DNA of 51,896 nucleotides from Eubacterium sp. Its GTDB lineage: Bacteria; Bacillota; Clostridia; Eubacteriales; Eubacteriaceae. Where the stretch lies: positions 1 through 51,896 of the forward strand of contig JAUNGS010000007.1 of the NCBI GenBank assembly GCA_030524435.1, written 5' to 3'. Position 1 is the stretch's first letter, and each line of letters begins with the position of its first letter. Made by a program: the position numbers and the translations under genes. This document shows, piece by piece, positions 33,232 through 41,653 of this stretch. The notes under the pieces were generated by a model. The model was not told where the DNA came from. It did no database searches and saw only the letters and a list, made by a program, of their open reading frames with translations.

Positions 33232-36093
33232 ATGAAAGGGAGAAGTGTAAAAAATCCCCTGGGAAAACGGATCTTCAGGGAGCTCGCCGGCGACTGGAAA
33301 AAGTATCTGCTGGTGAGTCTGTTTTTGATTGCCACCATCGGCTTCGTATCTGGCATGTACGTTGCCGGCAGCAGTATGATGGCCGCCCTGGACGACGGCG
33401 CCGAAGCCTACAGGCAGGAGGATGGTCATTTTGAGCTGGCCCAGGCGGCGGATGCCGATTTTCTGAAGGCGGCGTCCTCGGGGGAGCGGGCGGACGTCAA
33501 GCAGTACTATTTAGACAAGGCGCGAAGGGAGCTGGATGCGCGCTTTGCCGCAGAGTTTAAGCCGAAATTTGACGAAGAATTTAATGTCGAGTTCAAGCAG
33601 GAATTCGACGGGCAATTTGATACAGCCTTTAAAGCTGAATTTGACGCGAGCTTCGACGCAGAATTCAAACGGGAATTTGACCCAACCTTTAACGCAGCCT
33701 TTACCGAGAATTTTAACCAAGGCTTTGAGGCCCAACTGTTAAATAGCCTTCTGGCCCAGGGCCTGGATGAAGCCTCGGCTGAGGCCATGCTTCCCGCAGC
33801 CCTGGCCGAGGCCCAGGCCACCGGCGCCTACAAGGCGGCCTATGATGCTGCCTACAGCCCAGCCTACAACGAGGCCTACGCCCAGGCCTACGACGAAGCC
33901 TACAATACGGCCTACAGCCAGGCCTACGCCGAGGCCTGGAATGAGGTGGAGACCCAGGTGGATGAGAGCTACGCCGAGGCTGTGGAAAAATACGATCTGG
34001 AGAATCCAGATTTTCAGGCAGAAGCCGTGACCCTGTACGAGAACTTTTTTAAAAATGCCGAGGAGGATCAAAATGGCGACGGGGTGGCCGAGGGAGATAT
34101 TCGCGTGTATAAAAAAAGCGAGGACATCAACCTGGCCAGCATCCTTGAGGGACGTCTGCCGGAGAGTGCCCAGGAAATCGCCATCGACCGGATGCACGCC
34201 GACAATGTGGGGCTGAAAATCGGCGACAGCCTGAGGGTGGGGGATCAGGACTACGAAATTGTCGGGCTGATCTCCTATGTGAACTACTACACCCTCCACG
34301 AATCCCCCACGGATTTCATGTTCGACGCCCTGAAGTTCGACGTGGCCATGGTGACGGCCGAGGGCTTCGACCGTCTCTCGGAGACGGTTCATTACAATTA
34401 CGCCTGGCAGTACGCCCAGGCGCCTTCGGATGACGGCCAGGAAAAAACGGCCTCGGACAATTTCCTTGCGGCCCTGGTAACCCAGACCGTGGCGGCGGAC
34501 AACACCCTGGAGGATTACGTCCCGGCCTACGCCAATCCCGCCATCTATTTTGCCCCGGAGGACATGGGCTCGGATCAGACCATGTGCGGCGTGATGCTGG
34601 ATATTCTCATTGTCATCATCGCCTTTATCTTTGGGGTGACCATCACCAACACCATCACCCGGGAGGCCAAGACCGTGGGAACCCTGAGGGCCTCGGGCTA
34701 TACCAGAGGTGAGCTCACAAGGCATTATCTGGCGGCGCCGGTGATCATCACCCTGTTCTCGGCGGTGGCGGGCAATGTCCTGGGCTACACCCTGTTTAAA
34801 AGCATCGTCGTTTCCATGTACTACAACAGCTACAGTCTGCCGGCCTACGAGACTTTGTGGAACGCCGACGCCTTCCTCAAAACAACCCTGGTGCCCGTGG
34901 CGCTGATGCTTTTAGTCAATCTGGGAATCATCGTGCGGATGCTCAGGCACACGCCGCTGCAGTTCATCAGACGGGATCTGAAAAAGCAGCGCAAGCGGGG
35001 GGCAGTGCGCCTGCCCGGCTGGCGGTTTTTAAATCGCTTCCGCCTGCGGATCGTCCTTCAAAATCTGCCGAACTACGCCATCCTCTTTGTGGGTATCCTC
35101 TTTGTCTCGGTGCTCTTAACCCTGGCTGTGGGGATGAGCGACAGCCTGAAATACTACAAGGCCAACGCCGCCGACATGATGTTCTCAGAATATCAGTACA
35201 TCCTCAAGGATCACGAGGACGATCAGGGCAAAACCATCGAAACGGCCAATGCCCAGGCCGAGGCCTTCTCGGTGACCACCCTGGAAATTTCTGGCGAGGC
35301 CTTTGACGAGGAGATCTCGGTTTACGGCGTCCAGGAGGACAGCGCCTACGTGGATATTCCAGAGCTCACAGCCTTAGATAAAGGGGAGGTGTATATCTCC
35401 GAGCCCTTTGCCGAAAAATACAGACTTAAGCTGGGGGATAGCTTTACCCTGAAGGAGCGCTACGAAAAGGGCAGCTACCAATTTGCTGTGGCGGGGATCT
35501 ATGATCACTGCCAGAGCCTTGCAGTCTTCATGTCCGCCGAGGGTTACCGGGAGGTCTTCGGTCAGGAGGAGGGCGCCTTTGACGGCTATTTCACCAATTC
35601 TGAAATCACCGATATCGACGCAGCCCACATCGCCACGGTGATCACCTCCGAGGATATCACAAAGATGTGCGATCAGCTGGATCATTCCATGGGCAGCTAC
35701 ATGGCCTACTTCCAGGTGCTCTGTATCCTTTTGGCAGCGGTGCTGATCTACCTGCTGACGAAGATCATCATCGAAAAGAACGAGAAGGCCATCTCCATGG
35801 TCAAGATTCTGGGCTATGAAAACCGTGAGCTGGCCGGGATCTATCTAGTCTCCACCACGGTGGTGGTCATCCTCGCCGACGCAGTCTGTATGCTTTTGGG
35901 CGAGGTGATCATCAGTCAGGTGTGGCGGGCCATGATGTCAGAGTACAGCGGCTGGTTTGGCTTCATGATGAGACCCACAAGCTACGCCAAGGTCTTCGGC
36001 TTTATTCTTCTGGGCTACCTGGCGGTAATGGCCCTGGATTTCAGGCGGATTAAACGCATTCCCCTGGAGACGGCCCTCAAGGACATGGATTAA
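33232..36093 (+). CDS. FtsX/MacB-type ABC permease with tetrad aromatic repeats
   Basis: 953 residues. Membrane helix one is at about residues 25-47 (YLLVSLFLIATIGFVSGMY). Two FtsX domains follow: near residues 460-590 and 820-950, each with about three helices. Between helix one and the first FtsX domain lies a large extracellular region with 16 Phe spaced every four residues (105-165) and 9 Tyr plus Trp spaced every four residues (200-236). A typical single FtsX permease is 400-800 residues. Partner of the adjacent ATPase, acting as mechanotransmission exporter; substrate unknown. Translation is coupled by the 9-nt gap. Confidence 0.9.
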   Translation: MKGRSVKNPLGKRIFRELAGDWKKYLLVSLFLIATIGFVSGMYVAGSSMMAALDDGAEAYRQEDGHFELAQAADADFLKAASSGERADVKQYYLDKARRELDARFAAEFKPKFDEEFNVEFKQEFDGQFDTAFKAEFDASFDAEFKREFDPTFNAAFTENFNQGFEAQLLNSLLAQGLDEASAEAMLPAALAEAQATGAYKAAYDAAYSPAYNEAYAQAYDEAYNTAYSQAYAEAWNEVETQVDESYAEAVEKYDLENPDFQAEAVTLYENFFKNAEEDQNGDGVAEGDIRVYKKSEDINLASILEGRLPESAQEIAIDRMHADNVGLKIGDSLRVGDQDYEIVGLISYVNYYTLHESPTDFMFDALKFDVAMVTAEGFDRLSETVHYNYAWQYAQAPSDDGQEKTASDNFLAALVTQTVAADNTLEDYVPAYANPAIYFAPEDMGSDQTMCGVMLDILIVIIAFIFGVTITNTITREAKTVGTLRASGYTRGELTRHYLAAPVIITLFSAVAGNVLGYTLFKSIVVSMYYNSYSLPAYETLWNADAFLKTTLVPVALMLLVNLGIIVRMLRHTPLQFIRRDLKKQRKRGAVRLPGWRFLNRFRLRIVLQNLPNYAILFVGILFVSVLLTLAVGMSDSLKYYKANAADMMFSEYQYILKDHEDDQGKTIETANAQAEAFSVTTLEISGEAFDEEISVYGVQEDSAYVDIPELTALDKGEVYISEPFAEKYRLKLGDSFTLKERYEKGSYQFAVAGIYDHCQSLAVFMSAEGYREVFGQEEGAFDGYFTNSEITDIDAAHIATVITSEDITKMCDQLDHSMGSYMAYFQVLCILLAAVLIYLLTKIIIEKNEKAISMVKILGYENRELAGIYLVSTTVVVILADAVCMLLGEVIISQVWRAMMSEYSGWFGFMMRPTSYAKVFGFILLGYLAVMALDFRRIKRIPLETALKDMD
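33544..33726 (+). repeat. Degenerate 12-bp repeat encoding F-x-x-x tetrads
   Basis: Sixteen Phe codons stand exactly 12 bp apart (residues 105-165), separated by triplets rich in Asp, Glu, Lys, Asn and Ala. The DNA is not identical between units, so it is under protein-level selection. Right-hand neighbour of a short linker before the Tyr series. Confidence 0.85.
33829..33939 (+). repeat. Degenerate 12-bp repeat encoding Y-x-x-A tetrads
   Basis: Nine Tyr codons and a final Trp stand 12 bp apart (residues 200-236), with Ala preceding most of them. The unit gcctacnnngag/ncc is partly conserved at DNA level. Confidence 0.85.
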
Positions 36094-36133
36094 TGGACCT
36101 GAATTTCTTTTTGAAAATAAATTTCAAAAGCCC

Positions 36134-36162
36134 TTGCCACCGGAGGGATTAAGGGTTATAAT
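36134..36162 (+). promoter_or_regulatory. thrS promoter
   Basis: TTGCCA (36134-36139), 17 bp, TATAAT (36157-36162). Confidence 0.75.
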
Positions 36163-36168
36163 AGCGGC

Positions 36169-36405
36169 ATACGAAAAAGATGTTGACCGGGAAGAGTACA
36201 ATAAAGGCGGCCACCAGAGATCGGACAACCTGGCTGAAATTGTCCGTTGGCTTATTTATTCGGAAGACCACCTCGCGAGTCGGCTGTCCAATGCAGCACG
36301 GAGCCTGTCCGTTATCAGGAATGAAGCGGGCACAATCGTGTCAAATTGGGTGGAACCGCGTTTACAACGTCCCTTTATCGTCACATGACGGTAAAGGGCT
36401 TTTTT
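36169..36405 (+). ncRNA. T-box riboswitch, threonine specific
   Basis: The leader carries a stem I region with GAAGAGTA and CAGAGA elements. The specifier triplet is ACC (36267-36269, followed by A), a Thr codon. The T-box sequence TTGGGTGGAACCGCG is at 36346-36360, and a 13-bp terminator hairpin CCCTTTATCGTCA/TGACGGTAAAGGG with T6 (36371-36405) follows. Uncharged tRNA-Thr should favour the antiterminator and so thrS expression. Confidence 0.93.
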
Positions 36406-36435
36406 AGTTTAAATTTTAATGAAGGAGAACAGACA

Positions 36436-38346
36436 ATGAAAATCACATTGAAGGACGGCAGCGTCAGAGAGTACGCTTCAGATATGACGGTTTACGATAT
36501 CGCCAAGGATATCAGTGAAGGCCTTGCCAGAAATACCCTGGCCGCAGAGGTTGACGGGGAGCTTGTGGATATCAGAAAGGTCATCGACAAGGACTGCACC
36601 CTCAATCTTTTAACCTTCGATTCCGAGGGCGGCAAGCACGCCTTCTGGCATTCCGCCTCACACCTGATGGCCCAGGCCATCAAGCGCATCTGGCCTGAGG
36701 CCCAGCTGACCATCGGTCCGGCGGTGGACAACGGCTTCTATTACGATATCGACCTAGACCACACCATCACCCCCGAGGATCTTGAAAAAATCGAAAAGGA
36801 AATGAAGAAGATCGTCAAGGAGGGCTATCCCATCGAGTACTATACCAAGTCCAGAGAGGAAGCCCTGAAGTGGGCCGAGGAAGAGGGCGAGGGCTACAAA
36901 ACCGAGCTCATCAACAACCTCCCCGAGGACGCGGTGATTTCCTTCTACGGCCAGGGCGAATGGGCGGACCTCTGTGCCGGCCCCCACATCAGAAACGTTT
37001 CCCAGATCAAGGCCTTTAAGCTCTTGAGTCTTGCCGGGGCCTACTGGCACGGCGACGCCAACAACAAGATGCTCCAGCGTGTCTACGGCGTGGCCTTCCC
37101 GAAGAAATCCGAGCTGGACGAATACTTAAATCGCTTGGAAGAAGCTAAAAAGCGCGACCACAGAAAGCTGGGCAAGGAATTGGATCTCTTCTCCATGCAC
37201 GAGGAGGGACCGGGCTTCCCCTTCTTCCACCCCAAGGGAATGATCATCCGCAACGAGCTGGAAAACTTCTGGCGTCAGGAGCACGCCAAAAATGGCTACC
37301 AGGAAATCAAGACCCCGATTATGCTCAACTCCGACCTCTGGCACCGTTCCGGACACTGGGACAACTACAAGGAAAACATGTATTTCACGGAAATTGACGG
37401 TCAGGAATACGCCGTCAAGCCCATGAACTGCCCCGGCGGCATGCTGGTTTATAAAACCCGTCAGCACAGCTACCGCGAGCTGCCCCTGCGTATGGGCGAG
37501 CTGGGTCAGGTTCACCGCCACGAGCTCCACGGCGCCCTCCACGGCCTCATGCGCGTTCGCACCTTTACCCAGGACGACGCCCACATTTTCCTGACCATGG
37601 AGCAGGTTAAGGATGAGGTCATCGGCATCATCGATTTGGCCAACGCCTTCTACGACGTCTTTGGCTTTAAGTACAAGGTTGAGCTGTCCACAAAGCCCGA
37701 AAAGGCCATCGGCAGCGACGAGGACTGGGAGGTTGCCACCGAGGCCTTAAGGGAAGCCTTGGAGGCCAAGGGAATGGATTACCAGCTAAACCCCGGCGAC
37801 GGCGCCTTCTACGGCCCCAAGATCGACTTCCACCTGGAGGACAGCATCGGCAGAACCTGGCAGTGCGGCACCATCCAGCTGGACATGCAGATGCCCGAGC
37901 GCTTTGAATTGACCTACGTGGGCAGCGACGGGGAAAAGCACCAGCCCGTTATCCTGCACCGCACCATCTTCGGCAGCATCGAGCGCTTCATGGGGATCCT
38001 CATCGAGCACTTTGCCGGCAAGTTCCCGCTGTGGCTGGCACCGGTACAGGTACAGCTGATTCCCGTGTCCGACAGCCATCTGGCCTACGCCCAGGAAATT
38101 GAGGCGGCCCTGAAGGCGGCTGGTGTCCGCGTCAATGTGGATGCCCGGGATGAAAAAATCGGCTACCGCATCCGCGAGGCCCAGCTCCAGAAAATTCCCT
38201 ATATGTTAGTCATCGGCGACAAGGAAATGGAAAGCAAGCGCCTGAGCATCAGAAATCGTGACACCGGGGAACAGGAAACCCTGACCATCGACGAGTTCAA
38301 ATACCGCCTGAACAAAAAGATTGCAGAAAAATCCAGGGAGCTCTAA
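36436..38346 (+). CDS. thrS: Threonine--tRNA ligase
   Basis: 636 residues from the ATG at 36436 after AAGGAG. The TGS domain is at residues 1-60, the editing (SAD) domain near 110-225 with HSASHLMAQA and CAGPHI, and the class II core from 240 to 530 (MNCPGGMLVYKT, RELPLRMGELGQVHRHE, DGAFYGPKIDFH). The anticodon domain is at the C-terminus. Translation of the T-box-controlled message; complete and typical. Confidence 0.98.
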   Translation: MKITLKDGSVREYASDMTVYDIAKDISEGLARNTLAAEVDGELVDIRKVIDKDCTLNLLTFDSEGGKHAFWHSASHLMAQAIKRIWPEAQLTIGPAVDNGFYYDIDLDHTITPEDLEKIEKEMKKIVKEGYPIEYYTKSREEALKWAEEEGEGYKTELINNLPEDAVISFYGQGEWADLCAGPHIRNVSQIKAFKLLSLAGAYWHGDANNKMLQRVYGVAFPKKSELDEYLNRLEEAKKRDHRKLGKELDLFSMHEEGPGFPFFHPKGMIIRNELENFWRQEHAKNGYQEIKTPIMLNSDLWHRSGHWDNYKENMYFTEIDGQEYAVKPMNCPGGMLVYKTRQHSYRELPLRMGELGQVHRHELHGALHGLMRVRTFTQDDAHIFLTMEQVKDEVIGIIDLANAFYDVFGFKYKVELSTKPEKAIGSDEDWEVATEALREALEAKGMDYQLNPGDGAFYGPKIDFHLEDSIGRTWQCGTIQLDMQMPERFELTYVGSDGEKHQPVILHRTIFGSIERFMGILIEHFAGKFPLWLAPVQVQLIPVSDSHLAYAQEIEAALKAAGVRVNVDARDEKIGYRIREAQLQKIPYMLVIGDKEMESKRLSIRNRDTGEQETLTIDEFKYRLNKKIAEKSREL

Positions 38347-38363
38347 AAAAATAAATAAAATGC

Positions 38364-38392
38364 TTGACACAGATGCCTCTGTAGGCTATACT
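38364..38392 (+). promoter_or_regulatory. Promoter of the infC-rpmI-rplT operon
   Basis: TTGACA (38364-38369), 17 bp, TATACT (38387-38392), just downstream of the thrS stop. Confidence 0.85.
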
Positions 38393-38397
38393 TACTC

Positions 38398-38509
38398 AGG
38401 TAAGCAAAGCAGAGGTATCCACTTCTCACCTAGGTTTTATACAGAGCCGGGTTTATAGCATTGAACACAGATTATTCATGCAGGTGGATCACGTCTACCT
38501 GCATTTTTT
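38398..38509 (+). ncRNA. L20-type leader with terminator before infC
   Basis: About 110 nt of non-coding leader ends in TGCAGGTGGA/TCTACCTGCA (38479-38503) followed by TTTTTT. The position before infC-rpmI-rplT matches the leader where ribosomal protein L20 controls readthrough in Bacillota. Also the segment GCAGAGGTATCC near 38410 is a plausible L20-site half. Assigned by position, not by full structure. Confidence 0.65.
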
Positions 38510-38539
38510 ATTACAAATAACCATTGGAGGTGTATTGTT

Positions 38540-39064
38540 ATAGCTAAAGACATTCAGCACGAGATTAATGAAGAAATCCGTGACCGCGAGGTACGTGTTA
38601 TCGGTGCCGACGGTGAGATGCTCGGTATTATGTCATCCAGAGAAGCTCAGCGCATCGCAGATGAAAAGAATTTGGATCTCGTTAAAGTTTCTCCCAACGC
38701 GAAACCGCCGGTTTGTAAAATTCTCGATTATGGCAAGTTCCGTTATGAGGAGATGCGCCGTGTCAAAGAAGCTAAGAAAAACCAGAAGGCGGTTGTCATC
38801 AAGGAAATCCGTATGTCGGTTCGTGTAGAAGAGCACGACATCATGGTCAAGGTGAAAAACTGTATCAAGTTCCTGGAACAGGGGAACCGCGTCAAGGTGT
38901 CCATCCGTTTCAGAGGCCGTGAAATGGCCTACACAGAACAGGGCAAGGGTGTCCTGCTGAACTTTGCAGAACGCGTCGCCGACTACGGCAATGTGGAAAA
39001 ACAGCCTAAAATGGAAGGCCGCAGCATGGTTATGTTCTTATCCCCCAACAAGAAGGATAAGTAA
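38540..39064 (+). CDS. infC: Translation initiation factor IF-3
   Basis: 174 residues. The N-terminal IF3 domain begins (M)AKDIQHEINEEIRDREVRVIG and includes SSREAQRIADEKNLDLVKVSP; the C-terminal domain has IKEIRMSVRVEEHDIMVK and FRGREMAYTEQG. There is no ATG, GTG or TTG start at the family's usual position. AUA at 38540 lies 8-9 nt after GGAGG and aligns with Bacillus subtilis M-S-K-D; AUU at 38534 is in frame but only 3 nt from the site. Rare start codons let IF-3 repress its own synthesis. An internal ATG at 38618 would delete the N-domain start. Confidence 0.93.
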   Translation: MAKDIQHEINEEIRDREVRVIGADGEMLGIMSSREAQRIADEKNLDLVKVSPNAKPPVCKILDYGKFRYEEMRRVKEAKKNQKAVVIKEIRMSVRVEEHDIMVKVKNCIKFLEQGNRVKVSIRFRGREMAYTEQGKGVLLNFAERVADYGNVEKQPKMEGRSMVMFLSPNKKDK

Positions 39065-39149
39065 GCAGTCTATAATGGTATAAGCTTTTATACTTCATTA
39101 TAAATAAAAAACAAAAATAATACGACAAAGATAGGGAGGAGGATTCACT

Positions 39150-39350
39150 ATGCCAAAGATGAAATCCCATCGTGGAGCCGCAAAGCGTTTCACAGTTAAA
39201 AAATCCGGTGTTGTTAAACGCGCCAAAGCGTACAAGAGTCACTTACTGAACACAAACAGCAAGAGCCAGAAGAGAAAGAGAAATCTTAGAAAAGCTGGTT
39301 ATCTGGCTGCCAGCGACGCTAAAGTCGTAAAGAAAATGTTATTAAAATAA
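39150..39350 (+). CDS. rpmI: Large ribosomal subunit protein bL35
   Basis: 66 residues, highly basic. [20 protein letters not shown] is the L35 start. AGGAGG precedes the ATG. Second gene of the IF3 operon; lies about 86 bp after infC. Full length and ordinary. Confidence 0.97.
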   Translation: MPKMKSHRGAAKRFTVKKSGVVKRAKAYKSHLLNTNSKSQKRKRNLRKAGYLAASDAKVVKKMLLK

Positions 39351-39374
39351 TAGTGAGCAAGGAGGAAAATTTTA

Positions 39375-39728
39375 ATGGCTAGAATTAAAAAAGGCGTTAA
39401 CGCCAAGAAAAAGCATAAAAAAGTATTGAAACTTGCTAAAGGCTATTATGGTGCAAAGAGCAAGTTATACAGACCGGCGAACGAAGCGGTTATGCGCGCC
39501 CTGCGCTCTGCCTACAGAGGTCGTAAAGAAAAGAAGAGAAACTTCAGAAGACTGTGGATCACCAGAATCAATGCCGGTGCCCGCATCCACGGCTTAAGCT
39601 ACAGCAAATTCATGCACGGCTTAAAGGTTGCCAACGTCGAAATCGACCGCAAGATCTTAGCGGATCTGGCGATGAACGATGCAGCTGCCTTCGCTAAACT
39701 GGCTGAAGTTGCAAAGCAGAACCAGTAG
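39375..39728 (+). CDS. rplT: Large ribosomal subunit protein bL20
   Basis: 117 residues. [20 protein letters not shown] start and the [21 protein letters not shown] segment identify L20, which binds 23S rRNA early in assembly and represses this operon. AAGGAGG lies before the ATG, 24 bp after rpmI. Operon ends in the terminator that follows. Confidence 0.97.
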   Translation: MARIKKGVNAKKKHKKVLKLAKGYYGAKSKLYRPANEAVMRALRSAYRGRKEKKRNFRRLWITRINAGARIHGLSYSKFMHGLKVANVEIDRKILADLAMNDAAAFAKLAEVAKQNQ

Positions 39729-39746
39729 CAATATAAGAAATTGATC

Positions 39747-39775
39747 AAAGCTCTCCTTAAGGGAGGGCTTTTTTT
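39747..39775 (+). terminator. Terminator of the infC operon
   Basis: AAAGCTCTCC (39747-39756), TTAA loop, GGGAGGGCTT, then a T-run to 39775. Confidence 0.85.
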
Positions 39776-39820
39776 AAAATGACAGCAGGGCTTAAGGGCT
39801 TTGCAGAGATAGGAAATAGA

Positions 39821-40327
39821 ATGAAAGTTTTATTTAAAAACACCACGGTGTACACCAAAAAGCTTTACCTTGAGGCCCAGGAGAAATGGTACCGCAAAAC
39901 CAGCCGGAAAAGGCGCTGGTATTTTCTGCTGATGGCGCTGTTCTGCGTCATCTGCGCCCTTTACTATATCTCCAAAGTCACCTGGGCCGCCGGCGGTGTC
40001 TTCATCGCCGGGGCGGCGGTGCTGATTTTGGCCTATTTTAAGGGCTACCGCTTTTCAGCCGAGAAGGTCTACAACAGCCAGCGGGAAATCTTCCCAGAAA
40101 AAGGCTTTCACTGGGTTGTCACCAAGGACAAGCTGCACTGGAAAACCGAGGCCGCCGAGAGGGATGTCTATTTTAAACAGATCTCGGCCATCTACGAGAC
40201 GAAGCACAGCTTTGTGCTGGTGGCTTTGGGAAAGCTCTACATCCTCGACAAGGCGGGCTTTACCGCAGGCGACAGCCTTGAGTTCAAGCGCTTTATGATG
40301 AACAAATGTCCCCGGGCCTTCAGATAG
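39821..40327 (+). CDS. YcxB-like membrane protein
   Basis: 168 residues from the ATG at 39821. Two adjacent membrane helices at about residues 33-50 and 55-72 (WYFLLMALFCVICALYYI) are followed by a soluble beta-rich domain (residues 80-165) with YFKQISAIYETKHSFVLVALGKLYIL, the YcxB C-terminal pattern. Function unknown. An in-frame start at 39779 overlaps the preceding terminator and is unlikely. Confidence 0.7.
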   Translation: MKVLFKNTTVYTKKLYLEAQEKWYRKTSRKRRWYFLLMALFCVICALYYISKVTWAAGGVFIAGAAVLILAYFKGYRFSAEKVYNSQREIFPEKGFHWVVTKDKLHWKTEAAERDVYFKQISAIYETKHSFVLVALGKLYILDKAGFTAGDSLEFKRFMMNKCPRAFR

Positions 40328-40374
40328 TCGGTTGACATTTTTGGTATAATAGAAAGAAAAAAAGGAGAAAGCAA

Positions 40375-40938
40375 ATGGACAGTGTTCAGATGATCAACAA
40401 CCCCACCATCACGAGTATTTTAAATCGCCGGAGCATCCGGGCCTACAAGCGGGAAGCCCTGGGCACAGACGTGCTGGCGACCCTGATGGAGACAGCCCTC
40501 CAGGCCCCCACGGGAAGAAATATGCAGTCCTGCGACGTCATCGTGGTGACGGATGAAAAAATCCTCAAGGCTTTGGATCAGGGCTTTGCCGCCTATATTC
40601 AGAAAAACGGCAGCCCCATGGCGCTTCCGGAAAACTATTCCGTGCTCTACAACGCGCCGGCCTTTGCCTTTATCGTCGGGGATCCCAAAAATCGCTGGTA
40701 CCATGTGGACGCCGGCATCATCGTGGAAAACATGGCTGTAGCGGCGGAATCCCTGGGCGCCGGCTCCTGCATCATCGGCATGGTCAAGGACTACATGAAC
40801 AGTGCGGAGGGGGCAGAGCTCATGCAGGCCATCGGCGCCCCCGAGGGCTATGAGTTTGTCATCGGTCTGGCCCTGGGCGTGCCCGACGAAGCGCCGGAGG
40901 CCAAGCCCAGAGATGGCTCCAAGGTCAGATTTCTGTAA
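40375..40938 (+). CDS. Nitroreductase-family flavoprotein
   Basis: 187 residues. The FMN-binding N-terminus RRSIRAYKREAL (residues 20-31), APTGRNMQSCDVIVV and the C-terminal GSCIIGMVKD/EGYEFVIGLALGVP are typical of small NfsA/NfnB relatives. It reduces nitro or quinone-type substrates with NAD(P)H. Promoter: extended -10 TGGTATAAT at 40342-40350. Monocistronic, ended by a strong bidirectional terminator. Confidence 0.9.
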   Translation: MDSVQMINNPTITSILNRRSIRAYKREALGTDVLATLMETALQAPTGRNMQSCDVIVVTDEKILKALDQGFAAYIQKNGSPMALPENYSVLYNAPAFAFIVGDPKNRWYHVDAGIIVENMAVAAESLGAGSCIIGMVKDYMNSAEGAELMQAIGAPEGYEFVIGLALGVPDEAPEAKPRDGSKVRFL

Positions 40939-40951
40939 ACCGTGAGCAAAT

Positions 40952-41032
40952 AAAAAAGCGTACCCTCCAGAGGCGGCGCCGCCCGAAGTGAAATCGGGCG
41001 GGCCCTTGTCCCTGGAGAATACGCTTTTTTTA
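40952..41032. terminator. Large bidirectional terminator
   Basis: AAAAAAGCGTA (40952-40962) pairs with TACGCTTTTTT, enclosing CTCCAG/CTGGAG and an inner GCCGCCCG/CGGGCGGGC hairpin. It separates the nitroreductase and leftward YbaK genes. Confidence 0.85.
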
Positions 41033-41524
41033 ATTTTTTGTGATTTCCGCCGTGGTGCCCGCCACAAAGCCGATGAGGTCGGCGGGGGCCAGCTCCACCT
41101 GGTGGCCGATTTTTCCGGCGGAGACGATGATGGTGGGGACGGATAGGGCCGTGCTGTCAAAAACCGTTTTAAAGGGCTTTTTCATGCCGATGGGGGAACA
41201 GCCGCCGCGGATGTAGCCCGTGGTTTTATTGATGTCCTTGACGTGGATCATCTCCACGGATTTTTCGCCGGCGGCCCTGGCGGCCTTTTTTAAGTCCAGC
41301 TCCTTGGCCACGGGGATGACGAAAACGGCGTGATCCCCGGAATGGCCCTTGCACACCAGGGTTTTAAAGACCTGGTCGGGGTTTTGCCCCAGCCTTTCGG
41401 CCACGGTGACGCCGTCCACAGCGTCGTCGCCGTGGTCGTACTCGTGGGCGGTGTAGGCGATGTGGGCCTGCTCCAAAAGCCGCATGACGTTGGTTTTGTT
41501 TTTATCTTTCTTTTGTTTTCCCAT
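41030..41524 (-). CDS. ybaK: Cys-tRNA(Pro)/Cys-tRNA(Cys) deacylase, YbaK/EbsC family
   Basis: 164 residues from the ATG at 41524 after GAGGAA. The family fold is visible: NKTNVMRLLEQAHIAYTAHEYDHG, VFKTLVCKG with the active-site Lys near 62, and the C-terminal GGCSPIGMKKPFKTVFD. It hydrolyses mischarged Cys-tRNA-Pro as trans editing. No coupling with the next gene, gpsA, which is also leftward but has its own terminator. Confidence 0.92.
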   Translation of the reverse strand: MGKQKKDKNKTNVMRLLEQAHIAYTAHEYDHGDDAVDGVTVAERLGQNPDQVFKTLVCKGHSGDHAVFVIPVAKELDLKKAARAAGEKSVEMIHVKDINKTTGYIRGGCSPIGMKKPFKTVFDSTALSVPTIIVSAGKIGHQVELAPADLIGFVAGTTAEITKN

Positions 41525-41604
41525 GAAATTTCCTCTTTGCTTGGTATTCGTCTTATATGATAGCACAGCGCCGAGGCTTTGGCGCAAGGTTTTTTTCAAA
41601 ATAC

Positions 41605-41632
41605 AAAAAAGGTCTCTGGCGAACCAGAGACC
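41605..41632 (-). terminator. Terminator of gpsA
   Basis: Perfect GGTCTCTGG/CCAGAGACC hairpin with a 4-nt loop (41611-41632) followed on the minus strand by TTTTTT. Confidence 0.9.
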
Positions 41633-41653
41633 CTAGGGGGTTAGCTTTCTGTT

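Noticed and set aside
33544-33939. Repeat tract as CRISPR or minisatellite
   Set aside because: Units are 12 bp, degenerate, without spacers, and in frame with a long open protein; protein-level periodicity explains it.
33739-34725. 328-residue antisense ORF in the permease gene
   Set aside because: Its GVGLVVGLAVG-like periodicity is the reverse of the tetrad repeat in the real gene.
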